Both the position numbers and the translations under genes were made by a program. The notes below the pieces were generated by a model. It was given only the letters and a program-made list of their open reading frames with translations. It searched no databases and had not been told where the DNA came from. Shown here piece after piece: positions 25,573-34,726 of a DNA stretch of 64,000 nucleotides; positions within the stretch are counted from its first letter, which is position 1; each line of letters begins with the position of its first letter. The DNA is taken from NCBI RefSeq assembly GCF_014205155.1, contig NZ_JACHMX010000001.1:5766001-5830000 (forward strand). Reading direction: 5' to 3'. Source of the stretch: Amycolatopsis umgeniensis. GTDB lineage: Bacteria > Actinomycetota > Actinomycetes > Mycobacteriales > Pseudonocardiaceae.

Positions 25573-26526
25573 TTAGCCACGGCGCCACACCACCGGGGTG
25601 TTGCCGCCGCCGTTGCCCTCGAGCGTTCCGGCGATCTCGCCGTTGTCGCCCACGATGGTGCCGTTCGCGTTGCCAGGGGAGGGGAGCGTCGTCACCGGGC
25701 CGCCCGGGGACCACACCGTGGGAGTCCTCGGCGAGATCCAGCCGGTGACCAGACCGGACCCGTTGAGCGCCGTCGTGTACATGTTGCCCGGGATCTCCTC
25801 GGAGGTGTCGAACGCCGTCCAGAGCCTGTCGCCCAGTTGGGTCGAGGCCAGCACCTTCCCGTTCCGGATCGCGATCCCGCGTGATTCCCGGAGGCCGTCG
25901 GGGAGGACGAGTTGCCGCAGCGTCCCGTCCTTCCAGAGCCAGGTGCCACCGACCTGCTCGTTCAGCAGGACGGTGCCGTCCTGGTCGATGTCGACGGGGG
26001 TGAGCCGCGGCGGGACGTCCAGCAGCACCGGGTGCGCGTGGTCGCCGGACGGCCAGAAAGCGGCGGTGGAGCCGTAGCGGATGTCGTTGAACACCGTGCC
26101 GACGACGTCGCCGCGGTCGTTCGTGCCGAGGGCTTGCGTGTTGTAGTAGCCCGGAACCTTCCCCAAGAACTGGAATCCGCCGTTTTCGAAGGCGAAGGCG
26201 TGCTTGGCCGGGTAGCGGCTCCCCTCCGGGTAGTAGACGGCGTTGCCGAGGACCGAACCGGACGCGTTCTCGTCCACCGCTTCGACCGAGAGGTAGCCCG
26301 CCGGGATGCCGTGGTCCGCGAAGGTCCCGCCCGCCCAGGTGATCAGCCTCCCGTCGTAGGTCCCCGCGTAGCCCCCGGCGCCGTTCGTGGCGTTCACCCG
26401 TGCGATGCCGCCACCGCCGGACGGCAACGGCAGATAGCTCATCGTCCATCCGGTCGCCGACGCCGTCCCCGCCGACAGCAGTCCGGCGGCGACGGTCGCG
26501 GCCAGAACCATGCTCGTACGTTTCAT
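25573..26526 (-). CDS. Secreted HAF-repeat-like protein
   Basis: A 317-residue exported protein with signal peptide (MKRTSMVLAATVAAGLLSAG, cleavage near ASA). The mature region shows repeated blades of the form N-x-x-G-x-x-x-G-T...W (for example ATNGAGGYAGTYDGRLITW, TNDRGDVVGTVF, NGSGLVTGWISPRTPTVW, DNGEIAGTLEGNGGGNTPVV), as in HAF-type beta-propellers. No catalytic residues are evident. It ends 9 bp from the RraA-like gene, so the two may be co-transcribed. Function unknown. Confidence 0.75.
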   Translation of the reverse strand: MKRTSMVLAATVAAGLLSAGTASATGWTMSYLPLPSGGGGIARVNATNGAGGYAGTYDGRLITWAGGTFADHGIPAGYLSVEAVDENASGSVLGNAVYYPEGSRYPAKHAFAFENGGFQFLGKVPGYYNTQALGTNDRGDVVGTVFNDIRYGSTAAFWPSGDHAHPVLLDVPPRLTPVDIDQDGTVLLNEQVGGTWLWKDGTLRQLVLPDGLRESRGIAIRNGKVLASTQLGDRLWTAFDTSEEIPGNMYTTALNGSGLVTGWISPRTPTVWSPGGPVTTLPSPGNANGTIVGDNGEIAGTLEGNGGGNTPVVWRRG

Positions 26527-26649
26527 CGAAACCCCCAGTCAGTGGTGTTCGACCTGTTTAACGGGGGTACGAGCCGCCCGTCTGCGTCACCTGACACTCA
26601 ACGTGCCCTAAGTAACATCCGTGCAGGATTGTATGTAAGGGGTTGATAA

Positions 26650-26667
26650 ATACAGACCTGTCTGTAT
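26650..26667. promoter_or_regulatory. Perfect TetR-type operator before the beta-oxidation operon
   Basis: ATACAGACCTGTCTGTAT: 8-bp perfect arms around CT, 40 bp upstream of the thiolase start. The size and symmetry are typical of TetR-family acyl-CoA regulators. No TetR gene is adjacent, so the regulator is encoded elsewhere. Confidence 0.75.
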
Positions 26668-26707
26668 CTTCAGTTTCAGCAGCGACCCGGCAACGACAAG
26701 GAGCGTC

Positions 26708-27901
26708 GTGGTGGCCAACAAGGTGTACGTCGTCGGCGTGGGCATGACGAAGTTCGAGAAGCCCGGACGCCGTGAGGACTGGGACTACCCACAGATGGCC
26801 AAGGAGTCCGGGACCAAGGCGCTCGCCGACGCCGGGATCTCGTTCGACGAGGTGCGGCAGGCCTACGTCGGCTACGTCTACGGCGAGTCGACCTCGGGGC
26901 AGCGCGCGGTCTACGAGCTGGGCATGACCGGCATCCCGGTGGTCAACGTCAACAACAACTGCTCGACCGGGTCGACCGCGTTGTACCTGGCGGCGGAGGC
27001 GATCCGGGGCGGTCGCGCGGACTGCGTGCTCGCGCTCGGTTTCGAGAAGATGCAGCCGGGTTCGCTCGGCTCGACCTACGACGACCGCGAGCAGCCGATG
27101 GGCAGGCACCTCCAGGCGCTCGCGGAGATCTCCGAGGTGCTCTTCCCGCCCGCGCCGTGGATGTTCGGCGCGGCGGGCCGCGAGCACATGAAGACCTACG
27201 GCACGACCGCCGAGCACTTCGCCAAGATCGGCGAGAAGAACCACCGGCACTCGGTGAACAACCCGTACGCGCAGTTCCAGGAAAGCTATTCGCTGCAGGA
27301 CATCCTGGACTCGCGGATGATCTACGACCCGCTCACGAAGCTCCAGTGCTCGCCGACCTCGGACGGTTCGGGCGCGGCGATCCTCGTCAGCGAGTCCTTT
27401 GTGGACTCGCATGGGCTCGCGGACCAGGCCGTCGAGATCGTCGGGCAGGCGATGACCACCGACTTCGCCAGCACTTTCGACGGGACGGCGAAGAACATCA
27501 TCGGCCACGACATGAACGTCCAGGCCTCGCGCCAGGTCTACGACCAGGCCGGGCTGGGACCGGAGGACTTCCAGGTCATCGAGCTGCACGATTGCTTCTC
27601 CGCCAACGAACTCCTGCTCTACGAAGCGCTGGGACTCTGCGCCGAAGGAGAAGCCGGGAAGCTCGTCGACTCCGGCGACACCACCTACGGCGGCAAATGG
27701 GTCGTCAACCCTTCCGGTGGGCTGATCTCCAAGGGGCATCCGCTCGGCGCCACCGGCCTCGCGCAATGCGCCGAACTGACCTGGCAGTTGCGCGGCACCG
27801 CCGACAAACGCCAGGTCGACGGCGTCGAAGCTGCGTTGCAGCACAACATCGGACTCGGTGGCGCCGCCGTCGTCACCGCCTACCAGCGCGCCGTGCGCTG
27901 A
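26708..27901 (+). CDS. SCP-x/lipid-transfer-type thiolase
   Basis: A 397-residue thiolase-fold enzyme that would cleave a 3-oxoacyl-CoA. The nucleophilic Cys is in [15 protein letters not shown], and the His of the catalytic triad lies in [10 protein letters not shown]. The usual second Cys loop is replaced by [14 protein letters not shown], as in SCP2-type thiolases, which often act on bulky or branched (for instance sterol side-chain) substrates. GTG 26708 or 26711 both follow AAGGAG. First gene of a five-gene operon with an operator-like palindrome just upstream. Confidence 0.9.
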   Translation: MVANKVYVVGVGMTKFEKPGRREDWDYPQMAKESGTKALADAGISFDEVRQAYVGYVYGESTSGQRAVYELGMTGIPVVNVNNNCSTGSTALYLAAEAIRGGRADCVLALGFEKMQPGSLGSTYDDREQPMGRHLQALAEISEVLFPPAPWMFGAAGREHMKTYGTTAEHFAKIGEKNHRHSVNNPYAQFQESYSLQDILDSRMIYDPLTKLQCSPTSDGSGAAILVSESFVDSHGLADQAVEIVGQAMTTDFASTFDGTAKNIIGHDMNVQASRQVYDQAGLGPEDFQVIELHDCFSANELLLYEALGLCAEGEAGKLVDSGDTTYGGKWVVNPSGGLISKGHPLGATGLAQCAELTWQLRGTADKRQVDGVEAALQHNIGLGGAAVVTAYQRAVR

Positions 27902-27921
27902 TCTCACCGAAAGGAAGAACC

Positions 27922-28353
27922 ATGGGCAAGATCAGTGCCTCCGTCGAACTCCCCGCCGCACCCGACAAGGTCTGGGCGGAGTTCTCCAACCCCAACAACT
28001 TCGAGAAGTGGCTGACCATCCACACCAAGTGGAAGGGCGAGGTCCCGGCCGAATTCTCGAAGGGCGCGCAGGCTTCCGAGGTCGTCACGATGCTCGGGAT
28101 GCCGAACACGATCACCTGGACCGTCGACGAGTTCGAGGCGCCGTCGAAGCTCGCGATCTCCGGGACCGGGATGGCCGGGGTGAAGGTCAAGTTCGAGCTG
28201 TCGGTGGAGGCCTCCGGAGACGGCTCGCTCGCCAGCATCGACGCGGAGTTCGCGGGCCAGATGATCATCGGCGCGCTCGGCAAGGCCGTCGAGAAGGACG
28301 GCAAGAAGAACCTCGACGCCTCCCTCGAGAACTTCAAGGCGCTGGTCGCGTGA
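27922..28353 (+). CDS. SRPBCC-family (START-like) protein
   Basis: A 143-residue protein with the Bet v1-like ligand-binding fold: ELPAAPDKVWAEFSNPNNFE, then alternating beta strands and a long C-terminal helix (GKKNLDASLENFKALV). Such proteins bind hydrophobic ligands. Within this operon it may shuttle or protect the acyl substrate. ATG 27922 follows AAGGAAG. Its stop overlaps the MaoC gene as GTGA. Confidence 0.85.
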   Translation: MGKISASVELPAAPDKVWAEFSNPNNFEKWLTIHTKWKGEVPAEFSKGAQASEVVTMLGMPNTITWTVDEFEAPSKLAISGTGMAGVKVKFELSVEASGDGSLASIDAEFAGQMIIGALGKAVEKDGKKNLDASLENFKALVA

Positions 28354-29195
28354 CCGACGAGCGGTTCGATCCCGGCGGGCTCGGCAAGTGGACCGACGAG
28401 TCCCGGTTCGAGGTGACCCGCGAGCGGCTGATCGAGTACGCGAAGGCCACCAACGACCCGATCCCGGCGCATCTCGACGGGGACGTCGCGAGCCCGGTGT
28501 TCGCGATCGTGCCGGTGTTCGAGTCGCTGATGGAACCCGCGCTCGAGGTCGTACCGGTCGGGCTGTTCGGCCGGATCGTGCACGGGGAACAGGAATTCCG
28601 GTTCCACCGGCCGATCCGGCCCGGCGACGAGCTCGTTTCGCGAGCGCGGATGACCGGTTACGAGGGCCTGCCGAACGGCACCCGCGGCACCATCCACCTC
28701 GAATGCCGGACCGAGGACGGAGACCTCGTCAACGAGCAGTACGTGACGTTGTTCGTCCGCGGGTTCGACACCGGCGAGACGCGGGGCGAACTCGGGCCGG
28801 AGCACAAGTTCGACGAAGCGCTGCGCTCACAGGCGCCGGTGGCGGAGGTGAAGCAGCACGTCGACGACGACCAGACGTACCGGTACGCGCCCGCCGCGGG
28901 CGACCCGATGCCGATCCACCTCGACGAAGAGGTCGCGAAGGATTCGGGACTGCCGGGGATCATCGCGCACGGCCTGTGCACGATGGCGTTCACGTCCTGG
29001 GCGCTGCTGACCGAGGTCGCCGGGTCCGATGTGGACAGACTGAAACGGTTCGCCGTCCGGTTCGCCAAACCGGTACTGCCCGGCCAGGACCTGACGACGC
29101 GGATCTGGCGCGCGGGCGCCGGGAGCCACGCGTTCGAAACCACCGTCGGCGAAACCGTCGTGATCAAAGACGGTCTCGCGGAATTCGCGGAGTAG
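28350..29195 (+). CDS. MaoC-type enoyl-CoA hydratase
   Basis: A 281-residue double hot-dog protein. The C-terminal half carries the hydratase-2 motif YAPAAGDPMPIHLDEEVAKD followed by GIIAHGLC, with catalytic Asp and His in place. The N-terminal half is the structural MaoC dehydratase domain (ATNDPIPAHLDGDVA). It would hydrate a trans-2-enoyl-CoA to the (R)-3-hydroxyacyl-CoA. GTG 28350 overlaps the SRPBCC stop. Confidence 0.9.
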   Translation: MTDERFDPGGLGKWTDESRFEVTRERLIEYAKATNDPIPAHLDGDVASPVFAIVPVFESLMEPALEVVPVGLFGRIVHGEQEFRFHRPIRPGDELVSRARMTGYEGLPNGTRGTIHLECRTEDGDLVNEQYVTLFVRGFDTGETRGELGPEHKFDEALRSQAPVAEVKQHVDDDQTYRYAPAAGDPMPIHLDEEVAKDSGLPGIIAHGLCTMAFTSWALLTEVAGSDVDRLKRFAVRFAKPVLPGQDLTTRIWRAGAGSHAFETTVGETVVIKDGLAEFAE

Positions 29196-29206
29196 GAGCC
29201 AAAGTC

Positions 29207-30076
29207 ATGGGAGCACTCGACGGGCGGGTCGCCGTCATCACCGGCGCCGGTCGCGGGATCGGCCGCGAGCACGCACTGCTGTTCGCGAGGGAAGGCGCGA
29301 GCGTCGTGGTCAACGACCTCGGCGGGGCGAACGACGGAAGCGGCGCCGATGTCGGCCCGGCACAGGAGGTCGCCGACGAGATCCGCGCGGCGGGCGGGAA
29401 GGCCGTGGCGAACACGGCCAACGTCGCGGATTGGGCGGGCGCCGCCGAGCTGGTCGCGCAGGCGGTGGACGAGTTCGGCAGGCTCGACGTCGTGGTGAAC
29501 AACGCGGGCATCCTGCGGGACGCGTTCCTTGCCGGACTCGAGGAATCCCAGTGGGATTCCGTGATCGCGGTGCACCTCAAGGGGCACGCGGCGGTGCTGC
29601 GGCACGCGTCCGCGTACTGGAAGACGGCGAGCAAGGCGGGTGAGCGGGTGGCGGGGTCGGTGATCAACACCGCGTCGGCGTCCGGCGTCACGCTGCCGAA
29701 CGCGGGGCAGGCCAACTACGGCGCCGCGAAGGCGGGGATCGCCGCGCTGACCCTGGTCGCCGCCGAGGAACTGGAACGCTACGGCGTGCGCGTCAACGCG
29801 ATCGCGCCGATCGCGCGCACCCGGCTCACCTTGGCGACGCCGGGGATGGGCGCGATCTTCGCGCAGGAGGTCGAAGAAGGGGAGTTCGACGCGTTCTCCC
29901 CGGCCAACATCTCGCCGCTGGTGGCCTACCTCGCGACCGAGAAGTGCCCGATCACCGGCAAGGTGTTCGCGGTGCAGGGCGGCGCGATCTCGGAACTCGC
30001 GGGCTGGCACGACGTCAAGGTGATCGAAACCGAGGAAGCCTGGGAGATCGACGACATCGCGGCGAGGCTGCCGTGA
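29207..30076 (+). CDS. Short-chain dehydrogenase, (R)-3-hydroxyacyl-CoA dehydrogenase type
   Basis: A 289-residue SDR resembling the dehydrogenase half of peroxisomal multifunctional enzyme type 2. The cofactor motif is TGAGRGIGREHALLFAREGA and is followed by NDLGG; the catalytic Ser is in NTASASGVT and Tyr/Lys in NYGAAKAG. It would oxidise the 3-hydroxyacyl-CoA made by the MaoC protein, completing the step before the thiolase. Start ATG 29207, with GTAGGAG upstream; overlaps the next gene by 4 nt. Confidence 0.92.
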   Translation: MGALDGRVAVITGAGRGIGREHALLFAREGASVVVNDLGGANDGSGADVGPAQEVADEIRAAGGKAVANTANVADWAGAAELVAQAVDEFGRLDVVVNNAGILRDAFLAGLEESQWDSVIAVHLKGHAAVLRHASAYWKTASKAGERVAGSVINTASASGVTLPNAGQANYGAAKAGIAALTLVAAEELERYGVRVNAIAPIARTRLTLATPGMGAIFAQEVEEGEFDAFSPANISPLVAYLATEKCPITGKVFAVQGGAISELAGWHDVKVIETEEAWEIDDIAARLP

Positions 30077-31290
30077 TCGAGTGGTCCGAGACCGATCTGC
30101 TGATCCGGGACGCGATCCGCGAGTTCGTCGACAAGGAGATCCGGCCGCACGTCGACGAGCTCGAAAGCGGGACGCTGCCCCCGTACGACATCATCCGGAA
30201 GATGTTCGCCGCCTTCGGCATCGACGCGCTCGCGCGGGAATCGGTGACGAAGCTGTTGGCGAAGGAGGGCGGCTCCGGATCCGGCGGCGGGCTCGCTTTC
30301 GGCGGGCAGGAGGCGATGGCGCTGATCGCGGTGAGCGAGCTGGCCGGGGTCAGCCTCGGCATCGTCGCCTCGCTCGGCGTGAGCATCGGGCTGACCGCGC
30401 AGACGATCCTGACCAAGGGCACGCAGGCGCAGAAGGAACGCTGGTTGCCGGGATTGGCGACGTTCGAGAAGGTCGGCGCGTGGGCGATCACCGAACCCGA
30501 CTCCGGCTCGGACGCTTTCGGCGGCATGAAGACGTCGGTGCGGCGCGACGGCGACGGGTATGTCCTCAATGGACAGAAGACGTTCATCACCAACGGCCCG
30601 TACGCCGACACGATCATCGTCTACGCGAAGCTGGACGAAGGCAACGGCGCCGACGTCCGCGATCGCCAGGTGTTGACGTTCGTGCTGGACAAGGGCATGC
30701 CGGGGCTCACGCAGGGCAAGCCGTTCAAGAAGATGGGCATGATGTCCTCACCGACCGGCGAGCTGTTCTTCAGCGACGCCCGGCTCGGGCGGGACAGGCT
30801 GCTCGGCGAATCCGAGACCGGCCGTGACGGTGACAGCAAGGCCGAGGTCAAGTCCGGCTTCGCCGTGGAGCGGATCGGTGTCGCTGCGCTGGCACTCGGG
30901 ATCATCAACGAGTGCCACCGGCTTTGCGTGGACTACGCGAAGAACCGGAAGCTGTGGGGGCAGGAGATCGGGCGGTTCCAGCTGGTCCAGCTCAAGCTGG
31001 CGAAGATGGAGGTCGCGCGGATCAACGTGCGGAACATGGTGTTCCAGCTGATCGAGACGCTGCGCGCGGGCAAGATGCCGACGCTGGCCGAGGCATCGGC
31101 GATGAAGCTGTATTCGTCCGAGGCGGCCACCGAGGTCGCGATGGAGGCCGTGCAGTTGTTCGGCGGCAACGGATACATGGCGGAGTACCGCGTCGAGCAG
31201 CTGGCGCGGGACGCGAAGTCGCTGATGATCTACGCGGGGAGCAACGAGATCCAGGTGACACACATCGCGAAGGGTCTGCTGGGTCGCTGA
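30073..31290 (+). CDS. Acyl-CoA dehydrogenase
   Basis: A 405-residue FAD enzyme introducing the 2,3-double bond into an acyl-CoA. Typical motifs are ITEPDSGSDAFGGMKT, NGQKTFITNGP and QLFGGNGYMAEYRVEQLARD. The usual catalytic Glu in the YEGT segment is replaced (IYAGSNEIQ), but a Glu is present in FAVERIGVAALALG, the position used as base by isovaleryl- and long-chain dehydrogenases. GTG 30073 overlaps the SDR stop. Last gene of the operon; a strong terminator follows. Confidence 0.92.
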   Translation: MIEWSETDLLIRDAIREFVDKEIRPHVDELESGTLPPYDIIRKMFAAFGIDALARESVTKLLAKEGGSGSGGGLAFGGQEAMALIAVSELAGVSLGIVASLGVSIGLTAQTILTKGTQAQKERWLPGLATFEKVGAWAITEPDSGSDAFGGMKTSVRRDGDGYVLNGQKTFITNGPYADTIIVYAKLDEGNGADVRDRQVLTFVLDKGMPGLTQGKPFKKMGMMSSPTGELFFSDARLGRDRLLGESETGRDGDSKAEVKSGFAVERIGVAALALGIINECHRLCVDYAKNRKLWGQEIGRFQLVQLKLAKMEVARINVRNMVFQLIETLRAGKMPTLAEASAMKLYSSEAATEVAMEAVQLFGGNGYMAEYRVEQLARDAKSLMIYAGSNEIQVTHIAKGLLGR

Positions 31291-31293
31291 AGA

Positions 31294-31334
31294 CGAAGGG
31301 GCTCCAAGGGACGCCGTCCCATGGAGCCCCTTCG
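31294..31334. terminator. Bidirectional terminator hairpin
   Basis: CGAAGGGGCTCCA and TGGAGCCCCTTCG form 13-bp perfect arms, with an inner GGGAC/GTCCC pairing. It lies between the convergent acyl-CoA dehydrogenase and DAHP synthase genes, 4 bp and 8 bp from their ends, and can serve both. Confidence 0.85.
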
Positions 31335-31341
31335 CGTCACG

Positions 31342-32379
31342 TCATCCGAGGACGACCGAACGACCCATTCGCACGGCGTCGGCGAGCGACTCCAGCACCG
31401 ACACGGTGCTGCCCAGGTCGAGGCACGAGTCGGTGATGCTGACCCCGTAGGGCGCCGGGTAGTCCTGTCTTCCCTCCTCGAGGAACGACTCCAGCATGAT
31501 CCCCGCTATTCCCCGCTCACCGCAGGCGATCCGGCTCGCGATGTCGGCGACGACGCCGGGCTGGCGGCGGTGGTCCTTGCGGGAATTGCCGTGCGACGCG
31601 TCCACGACGATCCGGTCCAAGGACTTTTTGGCGCGTAGCCCCTCGATGGCCGCGTCGACGGTCGCCGAGTCGTAGTTGGCCCCGGCCGTAGTGCCGCGGA
31701 GGATCAAATGCGCCGAGGGGTTGCCGGGCGAACTTCGCACGACGAGAGCGCCGTGTTCGCTCACGGCCGGGTGCCGCTGCGCGGTGCCGGCGCACTGGAT
31801 CGCGGCGGTGGCGACGTTCAAGTCACCGTCGAGACCGTTCTTGATCCCGATCGGCATCGGCAGTTGGGACGCGAGCTCCCGGTGCGACTGGCTGGCGACC
31901 GTCCGCGCCCCGATGGCACCGTAGCTGAGGAGATCGCTCAGGTAGGGGGCGAGCATCGGCTCGACGAACTCCCCGGCCAAGGGCAGGCCGCTCTCCGCTG
32001 CCATGATCAAGAACCGGCGGCCGGTCCGCAGCCCGCCGGCGATGTCTTCGGAGCCGTCGAGCCAGGGATCGTGGAGCAAACCCTTCCAGCCCACAGCGGT
32101 TCGCGGTTTCTCCAGGTATGCCCGCAGCACGACGAGCAAGTGGTCCTTCATCGGTTCGGCCGACTTCGCCAGCCGGGCGGCGAAGTCGAGGACAGCGACA
32201 GGGTCGTGGACGGAACACGGGCCGACGACGGCCAGCATCCGTCCGTCACGACCGTTGAGGACGTCGGTGATCTCCGAGCGGTGTTCCCGGATTTCGTCGG
32301 CGAGCCGGTCGGGAACGGGATGTTCGGCGGCCAGTTCCGCCGGACTCGGCAACAGTTCGTAGGTGGGGATCGTGGTCAC
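31342..32379 (-). CDS. 3-deoxy-7-phosphoheptulonate (DAHP) synthase, class I
   Basis: First enzyme of the shikimate pathway, condensing PEP and erythrose-4-phosphate; 345 aa. Class I (AroF/G/H-like) hallmarks are VVGPCSVHDP, EKPRTAVGWKGLLHDP, the GIKNGLDGD loop and DASHGNSRKDH. Actinomycetes generally rely on class II enzymes for primary metabolism, so a class I copy here fits a dedicated role: raising chorismate supply for the chorismatase in the same operon. GTG 32379 overlaps the transporter stop (GTGA). Confidence 0.92.
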   Translation of the reverse strand: MTTIPTYELLPSPAELAAEHPVPDRLADEIREHRSEITDVLNGRDGRMLAVVGPCSVHDPVAVLDFAARLAKSAEPMKDHLLVVLRAYLEKPRTAVGWKGLLHDPWLDGSEDIAGGLRTGRRFLIMAAESGLPLAGEFVEPMLAPYLSDLLSYGAIGARTVASQSHRELASQLPMPIGIKNGLDGDLNVATAAIQCAGTAQRHPAVSEHGALVVRSSPGNPSAHLILRGTTAGANYDSATVDAAIEGLRAKKSLDRIVVDASHGNSRKDHRRQPGVVADIASRIACGERGIAGIMLESFLEEGRQDYPAPYGVSITDSCLDLGSTVSVLESLADAVRMGRSVVLG

Positions 32380-33272
32380 TGCGTTCTCCGTTTCTTGGTC
32401 CGGGAAACGCCGACGCCGGCAAGGCAAAGAGCCCCGCCAAGGATGGCGAGCAGTGTGGGAACCTCGTCGAGGAAGAGCCAGGACAGCGCGATCACGATCA
32501 CCGGGACCACGTAGGTGGTCACGCCGAGCTTTCCGGCGGGGGTCCGGGACAACGCGTATGCCCAGGTGTAGAACGCGAGCGCGGTGGGCAGCAAGCCGAG
32601 GTAGACCACCGACCAGGTGGCCGACGCCGGTGCGGTGGCCACGTCGTCGATCAGCTGACCGCTGAAGGGAAGGCAGGCGACGGCGCCGACAACGCAGCCG
32701 AAGGTCGTGGCCTGCAAAGCGGTGGCGTGGCTCAAAGCCGGTTTCTGAGAGACCACTCCCACCGCGTATCCCGCCGCCGCCAGCAAACACAGCACGACGC
32801 CGAGGACACTGGAGGAGCCGTGCTGCGAGGAGAGCCCCACGATCGCGGCGCCCGTGAAAGCGACGACCAATCCGATCACCAGGGGGCGGGGCAGCCCTTC
32901 CTTCAGGACGATTCCGGCGAGGATCGCGGCGAAGACCGGGCCGATGCCGACCAGGAGCGACGCCGTCCCCGCGTCGGTGTAGTGCTCTCCCCAGTTCAGC
33001 GCGACCATGTACAGGCCGAACCAGAAGACCCCGGCACCGGCTATGCCGGGCCAGGCCTTGCGTGGCGGGAGCGGCATGCGCTTGACCGCCGCGATCGCCC
33101 CCAAGGCGAGCGCGCCGACCAGCAGCCTGCCCAAGGCGAGTGATCCGGGCTCAAAGTGCGCACCGGCGAAGCGGATGCCGACGAAGGCGGACGCCCACAG
33201 AACCAGCGTGACAGTGATCGCGGCGACGGCCTTGACGTCGATGCCGGCCTCGGTCTCGGTTCGAGTGCTCAT
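32376..33272 (-). CDS. EamA/DMT-family transporter
   Basis: A 298-residue integral membrane protein with ten predicted helices arranged as two EamA repeats (LVLWASAFVGIRFAGAHFEP in the first; LGLLPTALAFYTWAYALSR in the second). Members export amino acids, aromatic metabolites or similar small molecules. Position between the aryl-CoA ligase and DAHP synthase genes, with 4-nt overlaps on both sides, suggests it exports the aromatic product or an intermediate of this operon. Confidence 0.9.
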   Translation of the reverse strand: MSTRTETEAGIDVKAVAAITVTLVLWASAFVGIRFAGAHFEPGSLALGRLLVGALALGAIAAVKRMPLPPRKAWPGIAGAGVFWFGLYMVALNWGEHYTDAGTASLLVGIGPVFAAILAGIVLKEGLPRPLVIGLVVAFTGAAIVGLSSQHGSSSVLGVVLCLLAAAGYAVGVVSQKPALSHATALQATTFGCVVGAVACLPFSGQLIDDVATAPASATWSVVYLGLLPTALAFYTWAYALSRTPAGKLGVTTYVVPVIVIALSWLFLDEVPTLLAILGGALCLAGVGVSRTKKRRTQ

Positions 33273-34726
33273 CGGACGGCCGCCAGCGTCCGGAGCGCCC
33301 GGCGGTCCAGCTTGCCGACCGGCGTGCGGGGAAGGGATTCGACGACGATGATGTCCTCCGGTATCTCGAACCAGCTCAGGTTTTTCTTCGTCAGGGAGCC
33401 GATCTCGGCGATCACCTGGTCGGGCTCGGCACCCTCGTCCAGTTCGACGTGGGCGCGGAGCGAAGTCGTGGAGGACTCCCGGCGTACCGAACAGACACCG
33501 GCCGCGCGAACGGCGGGGTGACTCACCAAGAGGTCTTCGATCTCGGCGGGATGCACGTTCTGCCCGCCGACGATCTCGATGTCGTCCAGCCGGCCGTGCA
33601 AGCGGACGAAACCGTCGGGGTCGACGGTGGCGGCATCGCCGGTCACGTACCAGTCGTCCGGCGTTCGCCGTGGGGTGTCGGAGCCGCGAGCGACCCCGGG
33701 TGCGATCGTCGGGCCACGCACCTCCAGCTTGCCCTCCACCCCGGCCGCCACCTCCCGGCGCTGCTGGTCGACGACCCGCATGCGGTACGGCGGAAGGATC
33801 CGGCCGATGGTGCCGTCCCGTTGCGAGGACAGGGTGTTCGCGATCAACGCATGCCCGATTTCCGTGGTGCCGAAGATGTTGAGGAATCTGTTCCCGAGCG
33901 TTTCGCGGAGCGTGGTTTCGACGCTGTCCGGCAGCGGTTCGCCGGCGACGAGCGCCAGCTTCAGACCGCGGAGTGCCTCGGCGAAGGGGTGCTGGAGCAG
34001 CCGCGCGTAGAAGCTGGGCTGTCCGTAGAGCACCGAGACCTGATGCCGCGTGATCAGCTTCAAGGCCTCGGCTTCGGTGAGGCGCTCCCGGCTGAGCACC
34101 GTCGAGCCCCCGCGAAGCAGCGGCAACAGGATGGAGTTACCGAATCCGTAAGAGAAGTACATCCGCGAAACGGAAAGGGTGACGTCCTCCGGGGTGAGGT
34201 CCACCACCGAGCCGATGGCCTGGTCGTAGACCTCCGGGTCGCCGTGGGTGTGGAAGCAAAGCCGGGGAGTCCCCGTCGTGCCGGAGGTGAAGAAGGCGAA
34301 CGCCGGCGTATCCGCGCGAGCGGCGGCGTACTCTGTCGCCGGCTCGTGGTCGAGGAGCTGTTCCGGCGTGACCGGGCTGACCTGCTCGAGGCCCGGTGTC
34401 CCCGGTTCCGCGATGGTCAGGAACGGGCTCGCGGTTTCGACCGCGCGCCGGATGGCCGCCTCGTGGATGAGGGTGTTGACGGGGATCGCCACGGCCCCGA
34501 GCCGAATCGTGCCGAGGACGGCCTGCACGAGTTCGACACTGTCGGGAAGCAGCAGCAGGACACGGTCTCCCGCCTTCACCCCGTGTGCGGCCAGTCCGCC
34601 GGCGCATCGTGCCGAACCGGCGTACAACTCCGCGTAAGAAACCGCCACGTCGCCTGCCTGGTAGGCGGTCCGCCCCGACCAGCCGTTTTCGTCGGCGAGT
34701 TCAGCTAGGCGAAAGGCCAGGTTCAT
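33269..34726 (-). CDS. Benzoate-CoA ligase-family aryl acid ligase
   Basis: A 485-residue acyl-AMP-forming enzyme. P-loop-like motif FFTSGTTGTPRL, adenine/substrate region YGQPSFYARLLQ and NIFGTTEIGHALI (as in benzoate-CoA ligases), VTGDAATVDPDGFVRLHGR, and the C-terminal catalytic Lys in RTPVGKLDRR. It would activate benzoate or a hydroxybenzoate as adenylate, then probably CoA thioester. ATG 34726 overlaps the chorismatase stop (ATGA) and starts MNLAFRLAEL; an upstream in-frame start at 34822 lies inside that gene. Substrate inferred from its partner. Confidence 0.88.
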   Translation of the reverse strand: MNLAFRLAELADENGWSGRTAYQAGDVAVSYAELYAGSARCAGGLAAHGVKAGDRVLLLLPDSVELVQAVLGTIRLGAVAIPVNTLIHEAAIRRAVETASPFLTIAEPGTPGLEQVSPVTPEQLLDHEPATEYAAARADTPAFAFFTSGTTGTPRLCFHTHGDPEVYDQAIGSVVDLTPEDVTLSVSRMYFSYGFGNSILLPLLRGGSTVLSRERLTEAEALKLITRHQVSVLYGQPSFYARLLQHPFAEALRGLKLALVAGEPLPDSVETTLRETLGNRFLNIFGTTEIGHALIANTLSSQRDGTIGRILPPYRMRVVDQQRREVAAGVEGKLEVRGPTIAPGVARGSDTPRRTPDDWYVTGDAATVDPDGFVRLHGRLDDIEIVGGQNVHPAEIEDLLVSHPAVRAAGVCSVRRESSTTSLRAHVELDEGAEPDQVIAEIGSLTKKNLSWFEIPEDIIVVESLPRTPVGKLDRRALRTLAAVR

